The notes under the pieces are model-generated. The model worked only from the letters and a program-made list of their open reading frames with translations, searched no databases and was not told where the DNA came from. A program made the translations under genes and the position numbers. DNA of 64,000 nucleotides from Pascua guehoae (taxonomy: Eukaryota; Basidiomycota; Tremellomycetes; Trichosporonales; Trichosporonaceae). Location: assembly GCA_001600415.1 (NCBI GenBank), contig BCJX01000007.1, positions 1,354,274 to 1,418,273 on the forward strand, read 5' to 3'. Shown here in pieces: positions 25,170-35,518 of the stretch; position 1 is the first letter of the stretch; each line of letters opens with the position of its first letter.

Positions 25170-25635
25170 AAGACCAAGTGCACACAGATAAAAAACGCTA
25201 GGACAATTATTGGGTGGTTGTGGTTATTCATTGTGACGTCGGTGGTGAATTCATTGCGACGAGGTAGAAGGGGAAGCGAATGCATTGAGATAGATGGCAT
25301 CGAGATGGTGACTATGTTCACTGAGCGGTTGAAGGTACCGTCTTTGGCAAGGACAGAACGATTGGTTGCACGTCGTTTGGTGACCCACGTTACCAACCTG
25401 AAACGGCATTACGGAGCCGATGGAATACTGTATGTCAAGTGGTGGCAAGGCTTTTATAACTCGAGTCCACTGGTAGAACGGGACAGGCACAAGGGGTTGG
25501 CGCGGTTGTCTCGACTCGACCCAATCCCATTAGCTCGTCTGTTTCTACACCATCAACATATATATCTACGCGTGCAATCTCTCTCGTCCTTGCCACCATT
25601 GTCTTTTCACTTCTCTCGCCACCTAGATTCTAACC
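25170..25635. other. Intergenic region with a TATA-like element
   Basis: Between the inositol oxygenase stop and the next ATG. An ATATATAT element at about 25558-25565 lies about 70 bases before the ATG at 25636, and the leader after it is pyrimidine-rich. No gene is seen. Confidence 0.45.
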
Positions 25636-28350
25636 ATGCCGCCACTGAATCTTACCGACAAGCCGACCACATCTACCCCGAAACCATCCCCGCTCGACCC
25701 CCACGCGTTCCCTCACATTGTCAAACGCATCATCTCGCTGGCAGAGAGGAAATCCATCCTTGGGCTCCGCTCCACATCGCGCGCCTTTCGAGACTGTTGC
25801 GATGCACGTCTGGCTCTTCACCTGGCCATCGACCCGCCCAAAGCAAACATATATGGCAATGAACGTGCCAAAGACCCGATAAAAGAGTGGATGTTGTGTT
25901 TTGAAAGTGGTGGTGGCCGAGCATATCTCATTCCCGGTCTAGGCAACATTACCAGAGGCGAGAGCATATGGACCACGTGCCAAGACATATTCACCGTCCC
26001 CTTCTGTACCCCATACGACGTTCCAGAGTCTGTTCGGCGAATCGTGTCGCAGACCAAGATTGTCGATCTCGCTCAACCACCCGGTAAGGCGCTTGCAGCT
26101 CTCGCACCGTTCCTCTGCAACCTGCGAGTCGTGCGCCAGGGTTCCACTTACTCGTATGACGACTGGGATGGGGTCGTCGAAATTCCCCTCGTTCCCGACA
26201 CGCTCATTGTGCGTGGACAAGTCGGCCTCAATGGACGTGCTGGTGTGGCCGTGTTTGAACCGAGGATCTACCCGTCGAGTGGTGTGCAACAGCTCATCAT
26301 CCATGTGAGGGCGAATATGAACGTAAGGGGGAGAGTGACCTCGATGGCCAGCTCAGCGACACACCCCTCGAGCGTGCGTGACATTGTCATTGTCGTCGGT
26401 GATATCCGCGATTACTCTGCCGCCCCAGAGGACATGCTTGTCGGTACGATGGTCGACGCCGTGTTCTTTGGCCCACACTTTTGCCGTCAACTTGGCGCTG
26501 TCAAGTACACGTTCGTCTTCAACGACGCACAAGACAGAGATGTCCTGTCACCGCTCTTTGTCGACCGGATTGTTTTGCTCATCGGAAACGCCACTACCTT
26601 GGAGGCGAGCGCTTCGGCCGATGCGGTTTCTCAAAACGTAGACTTCCTCACAAGGGAAGAGTACAAGGATCGTGTCGGTTGGGAGAGGTGGGAGGTTATC
26701 AGCAACAAGCACTTTAACGCCTCACGGCTGGATGACAATGGCTGGACCGTCATCGTGGATAAAGTGTTTGCAGACAAAGTGGACAAGCTGGAACACCGCC
26801 TCCTTAATCTCCCGACACCCTTCTCATGTCGGGGCACTATTCCGCTGTCTACACTGGACGACGTGGCCCCAGCACTCTACATTCAAGACCCTCGAGGAGA
26901 CAACGCGCCACAGTGTTTAAGGTACGTTTAGCAGCAAATGTAGTTGTGTTGGAACTAACCCTATCTAGTCTTCCTCTGGATGAGACCTCGGCAAAGGCTG
27001 TATACGACACGGGCACACCGTCTCCATTCGGCCGTGGCTCCGAGTTGCGATTCGATGAGTCGTACCGGTCTGCCCACGAGCTCAAACCCCCGAACTTTGC
27101 TCTCACTTTTGATCCTCTGCACCGCAGCTCGGTGCTTTTGCTGGGTGCCATTGGCCGCGCGATGGGTATCGACAAAGCGCTCCATGCGACGCGTTCAAAG
27201 CTCAATGCCTATTCCAAGAGAGGTTTCTTCAAGAAACACGACGAGTACGTCCTTTAGTGTCTCGTACTCGCCGAAAATGGGCTGCCCTGACAACACCCAG
27301 CACCCCTCGCGGGGACAACCACATCGGCACCCTGACTCTCTGCTTGCCATCGGACTTTACTGGTGGCGAGCTCGTTGTTCGACACAACGACAAGACCATT
27401 GTGCACGATTGGGGTACCGAAGTCTTGGCAGATGGCCGAGCCCAAGCCCAGATCTCGTGGGCATTCTTGTATTCCGACTGTGAGCACGAGGTGCTACCCG
27501 TCCAGTCGGGCACTCGCATTACGCTTGCCTACGACATTTTTACGGCGGATGCCTACGACATCTACATCCACTCCGACTTGGTACCGGCCTCTATACAGGA
27601 CACGAGCTTCAACGACTCGCTCTCTGCCCTGTGCGAGTGTTTCGACGACCCAAAGTTCCTCCCCGACGGCGGCATGCTAGGGTTTGGCCTTCAGCACGGA
27701 TATCCTCGTGGTGTGGAAAAGGAGAATTTTGTCCCCACCCTCAAGGGCGGAGATGGCGCGTGGGCACAGGCACTCGCTGCAGCCAACATCAACTATGAGT
27801 GTGTCGCCGTGTACGACATTTTCAACCGCGGCGATGAAGGCTGGGACCACCGCAAGCAAGTACCGGGGCCCGAGCACAAGCTCTTCCCAGCCTGGAAGAG
27901 AAGCTACAAGAATCGCCTCTTGTTTGCCACGCGCAACTTTCGGTTTTTCCGCGGCGCCTACGTCGACCTCTTTGACAATGGACTGGAAGCAAGACTGCAG
28001 GCCCTGGCGAGTGGCAAGGGCATCGCCGCGGGCGAAATTGTTCACTGGGTCACCCTTCCGGGGCGGTATTGCATGAAGAACGAATACATGTCGCACGGAA
28101 ACGAAGTGAGTCGAGTCGAGTCGCACTGGGCGGCACACCCCCAATGCAAGCTGCTCACATATTTTCTTTCGCATAGCCCGCCGAGGATGTCCTCTATGTT
28201 GCTGCGGCTCTTGTCGCGTACGTGGGTCCGGCTGGTCGGCGCAGCCAAGGCCAGCCACGCGTGGACCCCAGCGTAAGTGACTGCTGCTCCCATACCGGTA
28301 GCTCGGATTCGGAGGACGACGACGACGACAACTACTACGACGACAACTGA
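25636..28350 (+). CDS. F-box-like protein fused to a 2OG-Fe(II) oxygenase domain
   Basis: Exon 1 (25636-26921) encodes about 428 residues; exons 2 (26969-27244), 3 (27301-28105) and 4 (from 28177) carry the rest, about 820 residues in all. Residues 15-65 (DPHAFPHIVKRIISL...LRSTSRAFRDCCDARL) look like the F-box-like motif of an expanded Trichosporonales family. From about residue 385 (FSCRGTIPLS) the sequence becomes a fungal prolyl-4-hydroxylase-type 2-oxoglutarate oxygenase: SFGRGSE-like PFGRGSELRFDESYR, the iron ligands H-x-D in KKHDDTPRGDNHIGTL, GGELVVRHN, WAFLYSDCEHEVLPV with the distal histidine, and SGTRITL with the 2-oxoglutarate arginine. No stop or in-frame ATG separates the two halves. 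The 3' end is uncertain: a donor at about 28216 with acceptor at 28301 gives an acidic tail (SDSEDDDDDNYYDDN) ending at 28350, while a donor at 28273 gives a basic tail ending near 28480. Confidence 0.75.
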
Positions 28351-28737
28351 GCCCGCGTTTGGCATACCTTCCACTTTGCCTTTCACCCGCACCGTGTCGT
28401 CTCTCGAAGGCCACCATCGTCGTGCACGTCTTCTATGGCCATCTGTTACCGCGGCGGACAGACAGCCCCGTCGAGGGATGCTAGTAATACAACTACAAAA
28501 CCCCGTCAGGGATAGAGGGCTGACGTCAACCTCGCAATGTAGCAGATACGAGCATGGCAACGTGATGATCCTTCCGTCCTCCCCGAGGAGCGCTTCCACC
28601 AACTCTCCTCTCCCCTAACTCTCCTCTCCCTCCATCTCCCTCCTCTCCCCGCACTCAACCTTCCCCTCGCTCAATCCTACCCGCCCACAGTTCCACCACA
28701 CCGACCCACAACCTTCCCACTAACACCGACCTCAGCA

Positions 28738-28779
28738 TGTCCGGAGAAACAGTCTCAAAAAACTGGTATGCCTCCTAAC
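28738..28779 (+). other. Possible tiny ORF or orphan first exon
   Basis: After about 120 bases of CT-rich, TATA-less leader of the type found before highly expressed fungal genes, there is an ATG in good context followed by 13 codons and a stop, or by a possible donor (GTATGC). No downstream exon is visible before the tRNA gene 90 bases on. It could be a peptide, the remains of a gene, or chance. Confidence 0.2.
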
Positions 28780-28827
28780 GTCACGGGCTCGGGTCCCCAG
28801 ACTGCCACACTGAACAGTACTCATCGG

Positions 28828-28910
28828 GGTTTGATCGTATAAAGGCTAGTACACAAGATTCTGACTGCAAGATCATTCTTGTAATCTGGGTTCGATTCCC
28901 AGTCAGACCT
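28828..28910 (+). tRNA. tRNA-Gln(CUG) with an 11-nt intron
   Basis: All cloverleaf elements are present: acceptor GGTTTGA pairing with TCAGACC (one G-T pair), D stem GTA/TAC, anticodon stem CAAGA/TCTTG, T arm CTGGG-TTCGATT-CCCAG and a T discriminator at 28910. The anticodon CTG is at 28861-28863. The anticodon loop is too long by 11 nt, so an intron lies at 28865-28875, in the canonical place one base after the anticodon. The GGTTCGATTCC box B is intact, and a T5 tract at 28920-28924 is a suitable Pol III terminator. Confidence 0.93.
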
Positions 28911-28919
28911 GCGTCTTGC

Positions 28920-28924
28920 TTTTT
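28920..28924 (+). terminator. Pol III terminator of tRNA-Gln
   Basis: A T5 run 10 bases past the end of the tRNA gene. Confidence 0.7.
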
Positions 28925-28992
28925 GGGTGAGCAGGCGAGCAGGTGAGCAGGTGAGCACGGGCGCATGTGAGGCTGTCGAGGCAAGAGAAGAA

Positions 28993-29046
28993 GCGATGTG
29001 TGAATTCGAGTTGGAGCGATGTGTGAATTCGAGTTGGAGCGATGTG
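28993..29046. repeat. 23-bp direct tandem repeat, about 2.3 copies
   Basis: The unit starts GCGATGTGTGAATTCGAG and is repeated perfectly at 28993-29015 and 29016-29038, with a third partial copy to 29046. It lies just downstream of the tRNA gene in non-coding sequence. Confidence 0.9.
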
Positions 29047-29746
29047 AGTACTGACGGTGCTGCTGATCTGCTGAGAGTGACGGTGGAGATGGTGTTATAT
29101 GGCGATGGTTTATAGCGGAAGCGCAACTGTGGCAACGTGTCTGTCATGGCTCGAGAGACGTTTTGCACACGGCACGTATCAGGAGACAACGGGCAGGGCT
29201 TTGGTCCCTCTCAATCGCACTCAGTAGTCGCAGCGTCACTGAGGTACGATGGCTGATGTGTTTGTATTCCAGAAGGCAATCGTTGTCGACAAGCTACATT
29301 TCACAGTGAGAAAGTGTGCAGCGACCAACCTGTTCGGGCACAAGTTGCATACCCTCCTTTGTACCTACAGCGGCCGGCGGCCGATATACGGACACGGTAT
29401 CAAAATCGAATGACTAAACAACATGGGCATGAGGCATCATGGCAGGTCATAATGGCGGCGCATCATAGGCGCGGCAGTGGCTACACGGCAAACAGACAGC
29501 GGCAACAAGGACAATGGTGTAGAGAGGCAAGAGCAGAGCGGGGGTGGGTGACGCGGATGGGGTTTTTGTGCGAGAGAGGAGGGGTGGTGTCACGGATTGG
29601 TACTTGCTTGACGAGTCGAGCGTCGTGTCGGGCTCGATGGGGGATTTTGGTGTGGTGCGTGGTTCGGTCACTGCCGACATGCGACAACGGGTTTGAAAGC
29701 CGGAAGACGGAGACACGGAAGACGTAACACGGGACGTGGCGTGCGC
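29047..29746. other. Intergenic / 3' region of the forkhead gene
   Basis: No supported gene. The minus-strand frame at 29447-29716 reads like continued coding sequence of the forkhead gene for a while but cannot be joined to it in phase, so I treat it as untranslated sequence. Confidence 0.45.
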
Positions 29747-32475
29747 TTACGCTGGCACGCGGCGGCGCTTTGCGACGGGCGAGTCGCCATCGCCGAGCGA
29801 GTAGTGGGTGGGGCTCGTCGGGGGCACGTCCGAGCGGGGCGTGCGGGTTGGCGACTCGGCGTGGTCGTTGCTACCAAAGCGGTTCAGGACGCCGTGGATC
29901 TCCCACATGGGCGTCGAGAGGTGAGCGTTTGTCGAGTTGGGGACAGCTGGGCTGCCGTACGACAGTGGGGTCTTGTGGACCATCGGGGTGCGAAGGCCAC
30001 CGATGGGGCGGGGAGTGCGGTCGGTGGCTGCCGATGAGCGCGAAACCGGAGTCTTGGGAGGGCCACGCTCAATGGGCGGGGCAAGTGATGGCACGTCGTT
30101 CTCGTCGCGAGGACGCTTGGCAGGAGTGGGCTTAAGGTCAAACGCGGCATCGAGCTTGGCTGGGGAGGTAGGCGTGGTGGATACCATGTCGTCGTGCGTC
30201 CACGCCTGCTGCAGCGAGCTGGGGTGGTGGTGCGGACGCCCGACGGTTGGGGGCATAGGGGACGAAGTGGGCGATGACGAGGTCTGGACTAATGCGGGCG
30301 TCCTGAGCGCACTCGACAACATGCCCGAAGTCGAGTGTCCATGTGAGGGGCGTTCGCGCTCACGAGACGGCGTGATGAAAATGTTATCGTCGTCGTTTAA
30401 GAACGCGGCGCTCAGCAACTCGGACGACATATGTTCAAGGCTGGCTGGTGCTTCTGGAATACGGGTTGGCTGCTGTTCGAGGATGGGTGACAATGGGTCG
30501 GCCTGGCTCATGCGGACGCGCTTAGGCCCAGCACTGCTGCTGCTGCCAAAGACGTTCTCCTCGTCATCGTCGCGGATATGCTTGCTGTTGAGAGAAGTGC
30601 GACGGAAGTGGCCGAGTTTGCCGTTTTCCTGTTTGGGTGGTGCCGACGACGTCGCAAAGAGACGCTGCGCCGGCGTGGGCTCGGCCTGCTCCATCGGCAC
30701 AAAGTCGCTGTCATCTTCAAACTCGTGCTGGGATGAGGTAAGGAGTTTGGGAGCCATCGGTGGTGAAGATGGAGGAGGGGCGGGGGCCGGCATGGACTGT
30801 GCCACGGGCGGTGGCGGGACTTGGTGGTGGTTGACGGGAGGAAGAGCGGGAGGCATGGGGACGGGAGGACGAACGGCCACGGTCTTGTTGATCGGTACGA
30901 GCGATGCCTGGGGAGGCGGAGGCGGAGGCGGAGGCGGAGGCGGAGGCAGGAGCTCGGTGGCCTTGACATCTTCATCCTTGAGCACGGCCATCTTTCCGCG
31001 ACCTTTCTTGCCCTTCTTGGGCATGTACTCGCGTCCCTCGGCGGCGGCGCGCTCGCGGTCGCGCTGCTCGACCTTGCGCTCGTGAAGCGTCTGCTTGCAG
31101 ACGGCGTGGTGGGGGTGTGATGCGGGGAAGTTCTTGATAAACTTGCCCTCCGAAGGCCAGTGAATCTTTTCACACTCGTCAATAACCCAGATGCCACCCT
31201 TGCCCGGGGGGTGCTTTTCGGTGCGGGGAATCGTCGAAAAGATCTTGTGGATCGAGAGGTTGTGGCGGATCGAGTTGCGCCACTGGTCAATCGTCCGGAA
31301 GTAGGGGTACGCCGTCTCGACGTAGCGGTAAATGTGCTCGAGGGAGAGACCACCCGCCTTGGACTTGAGGATTGCCTGGCCAATGATACAGGCGAATGAC
31401 TGTTGTGGACGCTCCGTGGGGCGTGGGCCTGGTGGAATGCCCTCGACGCCGGGGTCCTCGGCGACTTTGGCAAACTTTGCGCTGGTGCGCGAACCAGACG
31501 CGACCACAGGCTGCTTGGCGGGAGGACGCATGGGGCGGCCTGGCACCGCGGCGACGGCGGCCTTGCGCGGCGCGCGCGACTCGGGGTCAAAGGTGGGGAT
31601 ACGGTCACGAACGCGCTTTGTGGGCGAGTCATTGTCGTTATCGTCGTCACTGGTGGAAGCCATAGGGAGTCGCGAAGGGCCAGGGCGGTCGACCGAGCTG
31701 CTGTTGTCGGTGCTGCTGGTCATGGACGAAGATGACATGAGGGGAGGCTTGTAGTTGCCATTGGCGTTGGTGGGGGTCTTGTGGGCGTCGGTCGGCGTGA
31801 ACTGCGCGAGCTGTACCGGAGCGGGTCCCAGCGCACGGGCTGGCGAGATGCCCTGGTGAATATCGGTAAAGGATGCCTGGAGAAAAACGGTCAGTGCCCA
31901 AGTCTTTTTCTTTCCAAAGTCAAGCGCGTCAAACGGGCTTGGCCTCTTTCCCAGTTACTCACATCGTGCATGTACTCGTAACCGAGCATGTGCGACTGGC
32001 TGGTGCCAGCAACCTGTTGCTCCATCATGATCCCAGGCTCCGACATTGCAGTACGGGGAGGGGGTGGGAGAGGACCGCCAAACACGTCGGCGCCGACCAT
32101 GTGTGGGCTATCAGAGCCGGAAATGGAGTGATGGCGCTGCCAGTTGGGGTTGTGAGCGTGAGGAGGGTAGTTTGGCTGCTGTTGGTGGACCATGGGCTGC
32201 TGGGTGTGATGCTGGTGCTGACCCATTGGCACGTAAGGCTGTTGGTGCTGGCCCATCATGACGACACCATGCTGGACGTGTCCGTGAGGGTCGACGTGCT
32301 GGCCGTGGCCGTCTGGCGAGATCAGGGGCATGTGCGTCGACATGTGGGGCGAGACTGCGCCGAAGGTTGGGACCGGGTCGCCATAGGCACCCATGGGAGC
32401 GGGATGCACCGTGGGCGAGATGGACTCGTCACGAGTGTAGCCCTGGTCGCCGTAAGACGACTGGGGTGCGTTCAT
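29747..32475 (-). CDS. Forkhead-box transcription factor
   Basis: Two exons (32475-31963 and 31876-29747) give about 880 residues. The forkhead winged-helix DNA-binding domain is at about residues 330-430: RPQQSFACIIGQAILKSK, SLEHIYRYVETAYPYFR, the recognition helix WRNSIRHNLSIHKIF, then KGGIWVID and FIKNFP. The N-terminus is rich in His, Gln and Met (MGQHQQP-type stretches). The C-terminal half is disordered and rich in Ser and Pro, with a polyproline run encoded by a GGC-GGA repeat at about 30913-30952, a cluster of TP/SP sites, and a basic KRRR end. The family includes fungal Hcm1/Fkh cell-cycle regulators; I cannot say which it matches. A long 5' untranslated region is likely, because the next upstream gene is 3 kb away. 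Confidence 0.93.
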
Positions 32476-33379
32476 CGTAGCGAGAACGCGTTGGTGCTTG
32501 ATGGGTTGGTTGACAAAAGCAAGCGATGTGCGTTTTCAACCAGACTGTACGTAGCCTGCGCAAGTCTGCGCGTCGGCGTCAGACACTGTCCCGTGCGCGT
32601 TTTGTTTTTGTAGTGAAAACTCACTGGCGACAAGAAGTCAAGCGCGTGGGGTGCGTGTGTGTGTGCGTGGGAGTTGGAGTGCGACAGGACAAAATCACAC
32701 CAGACGCGTGAACGTGAGGGACGTCGTTTGATGGGCGATGCGACGTGTCGCGCGTGTGGCGGCAAATGTCTTGCTGTGCAGCGCAGGCAAGTGTCGTCGC
32801 GAGGATGCGTGTTGTGCAAGTCGAGTCGACGGGGTCAGTCGTCTCGAGGGGTGAGGGGTGATTCGACCGCACAGAGTTGGGAATGGTGGGTGGTGGGAAA
32901 GCGGTGCGAAGGGGGGGAGAGGGGAGGGGGGAGAGAGGCGCGTTGAAGCGAGCAGCGAGCGCGACGGGACGCGTTCACAAGCCGAGTGTCCAGAGGTGGA
33001 TGCCAGTGGTCGGGACAATGTGGAGACGGCGATGTCGACAACCGTTACAGAGGTCAACGCGTTGTGGAGCGGGTGAGGATCGGATGGGGCCGTGTGGGGG
33101 CGCGGGCAGACTCTGGACGAGGTGGCGACGCGCCCGACGGACGATGATCGCGAGCGGCGGTGCGCGGGTGATCGGGATAACGAGTGGGGGGAGAAAACGA
33201 GTGCAAGCGCAGTGCAGTGCGATGTGCGGATGCAAGAGGTCGAGTGTATGAGATAGGGTGGTGGTAGAGTAGGTTGGAAGGAGGAGGTAGAGTAGTGGTG
33301 AGAGAAGTGGGTGGTGGATGGGATGGATGAGAAGTGAAGTGCGGTGCGGTGCAGTAGTGCGTCGATGAGGGCAGGCGCG

Positions 33380-33380
<1 letters not shown>

Positions 33381-33419
<39 letters not shown>

Positions 33420-33420
33420 T
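33381..33420. repeat. (AGGC)n microsatellite
   Basis: About ten uninterrupted copies of AGGC between the forkhead and ASNSD1-like genes. Confidence 0.95.
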
Positions 33421-35159
33421 ACTTTAGACGGGTGCTAGGCAGGTAGGCAGACTTGCAGGCGGGGCGGGGGACAGCAGTGGGATGGAGGGAGATGCAGGGG
33501 CTCTTTGGTTTTTGTCAAAGGGCAGGCGCGTCGCTTCAAGGTTGGCCCCAAAGTCGTCACCAGGTCACCTGCCTCTCTCTCTCCTGACTCCCACACCACC
33601 CACCACCCAAAGAAAGGGACCATCATGTCATCACCCCCAGCGGCCAGCGGGCGAGGCTCCTAGACCGGGACACTCGCTACTACAGTAGGCTATGCACCAC
33701 CACCGCTGCATGCCCGCATGCCTGTCTGCCTGCATGCATGCATGGTCGAGTCTCAGGAGGATATGCTAGGATTGACTTTTGGTGGTTCACGACGCGTCTC
33801 ACAGGATTGCCATTATTTCCTCTTTCAGCTTGTCTTTCAGGGAACTAGACTCAGGGTAACGGATACTTTTCTCTCAACTACAGTGCCCTCTTCTGATGGA
33901 GGATCGACTAGTTTCCCTGGAGTCCCTGTATTGCACCCTGAGGGGTGGGGTTTCCCTTGCTCCGTGGGCTTCGGAGCTACCACCATGGTGGGATGGATTT
34001 TTTTTTCTTCTCTTTCTTTCCTGCCCGTGCCCTCGTCTGGTGCTCGGTCGAGGGCTACAGAAACTGTACTGTACTGTAGTTGTCCTGTGCTCGACCGTTC
34101 TCTGGCACTCTGTCTGTCATCTGTCTGTCATTGTGGCGCACAGTCTACCCAACCCCCCACTTGCTAGTTCTCTCGGATCGCTGCCAGTGATCGACTGGTA
34201 TACATACACGAGCGCCCTCTCCTTTGGTCCATCTCATTCTTGTCGTCTCAAGCTCATGTACCTTTTGCTGCTCACTGCCAAAACGAGTGCCTCTTGTGCC
34301 TGCCCCGAGCTGCTCTCTCAGTCATGCCTATTCGCACGTTGCTGGATCCTGGATCCTGGTAATACGTCGTATTCCACGAGTCGCACGCTCTCACCTCACT
34401 CTTACATACATTGCGACAATCCGAAAACCTAAGCTTCAGCGTCGACGCACATTATAGGCGTCCCATTCGGCCGGCATACGGCACTTTTGGCTTTCCGCTG
34501 CCTGCCCATCAATATGTTTAGCAGTAGCGCCAGCAAGCGCGGTGCGCGTGCCGGGGCATAGAACAAGGCCGAGTTGTCGATGGGCAGAAGCATGCCGCAA
34601 GCAAAGAATCTCGGCTGGGGCCGAAACGAAACGCGGGCGCGTGGACAGCGCGTCGCGACGCGTACTGTAGCGTAGCAAAAGACAGTGGGTCAGAGGCGTC
34701 TTCTTTGGACCGGGGGTGGCACCATACAGTTCAATCTCGAGACACGCTAGCGAGACGCCTCTCGACGCCTCAAACGATGTGTTTAATACATCCCAGGTCG
34801 CCAGGTCATGTTCAGACATTGCACTCCATTCAAGGTGCACGGCTAGCACGGGCGGCGGCGCCGCGCGGCAGCGGCATCGGGCCCCCGCTCCACTGCTGCC
34901 CGGGCGTGCGGGGAGGCAGCATGCAGCCAAGGCAGTCAAGGCAGACGCAATCCATTCTCGGACGGGGCGCGCGCTCCACAGACGCCAGCCCGCCACTTCA
35001 TGCAGTCCAGGGTGGCGGCATGGGCGGGGACAGACTTTGGGTCGAAAACCGACCGCCCATCGAGACGTGTCATTTTGATTTTGGCGTGCCGTGTCGCCGC
35101 GTCCATTGAGCAGCCATCGCGTCACTGCTCTCACCCGTCACTGCCTGCGTCACAAGAGT

Positions 35160-35204
35160 CTCCAGTCACCAGTCACAAGAGTCACAAGAGTCACAAGAGT
35201 CACG
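35160..35204. repeat. Short tandem repeat with a GTCACAAGA unit
   Basis: Several copies of AGTCACAAG, the first ones partial (CAGTCACC), about 315 bases before the ASNSD1-like start. Confidence 0.85.
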
Positions 35205-35518
35205 GGCGAGCGAGGGTCGGGTCACGGCACGGCAACACGCTCACGACGTCACTGCGTCACTGGATTCGCTGGATTTTCCGCTATCGGGCGGCACTCGACT
35301 TTTGTCCGTCCACTACTCGCAGGTGGGTGTTTGTTGACAGTCACTGTCGATCACTGTGCCTTGCCGGCCATCTCGTCGGCCACCACCGCTACTGCATATC
35401 GCTATCGGCTCGAGCTAGCTAGCGGCTCACGCCGGCCAGACCGCAACAGCTCGTCCTCGTCACAGGCCAGGACGGCTACACCCTCCACAGGCCGGCCCAC
35501 AGAGCACCATCACTCGGA

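Larger units (their letters stand above)
32476..35518. promoter_or_regulatory. 3-kb divergent intergenic region between the forkhead and ASNSD1-like genes
   Basis: Long region with no convincing gene. It contains purine-rich tracts (about 32870-32960 and 33240-33360), an AGGC microsatellite at 33381-33420, and a small tandem array near 35160-35204. Long regulatory regions are common in front of transcription factor genes. A 232-codon minus-strand frame at 34436-35134 has no recognisable content and is not called. Confidence 0.5.

Noticed and set aside
29447..29716. Possible extra C-terminal exon of the forkhead gene
   Set aside because: The candidate donor and acceptor give the wrong phase; the stop at 29747-29749 after KRRRVPA is kept.
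33240..33420. Simple repeats considered as a telomere or centromere signature
   Set aside because: Only one short AGGC microsatellite and purine-rich sequence flanked by ordinary genes; no telomere-type array.
34436..35134. A 232-codon minus-strand open frame
   Set aside because: High Arg, Cys and Ala content typical of shadow frames in GC-rich DNA; no intron signals, start context or known motif.
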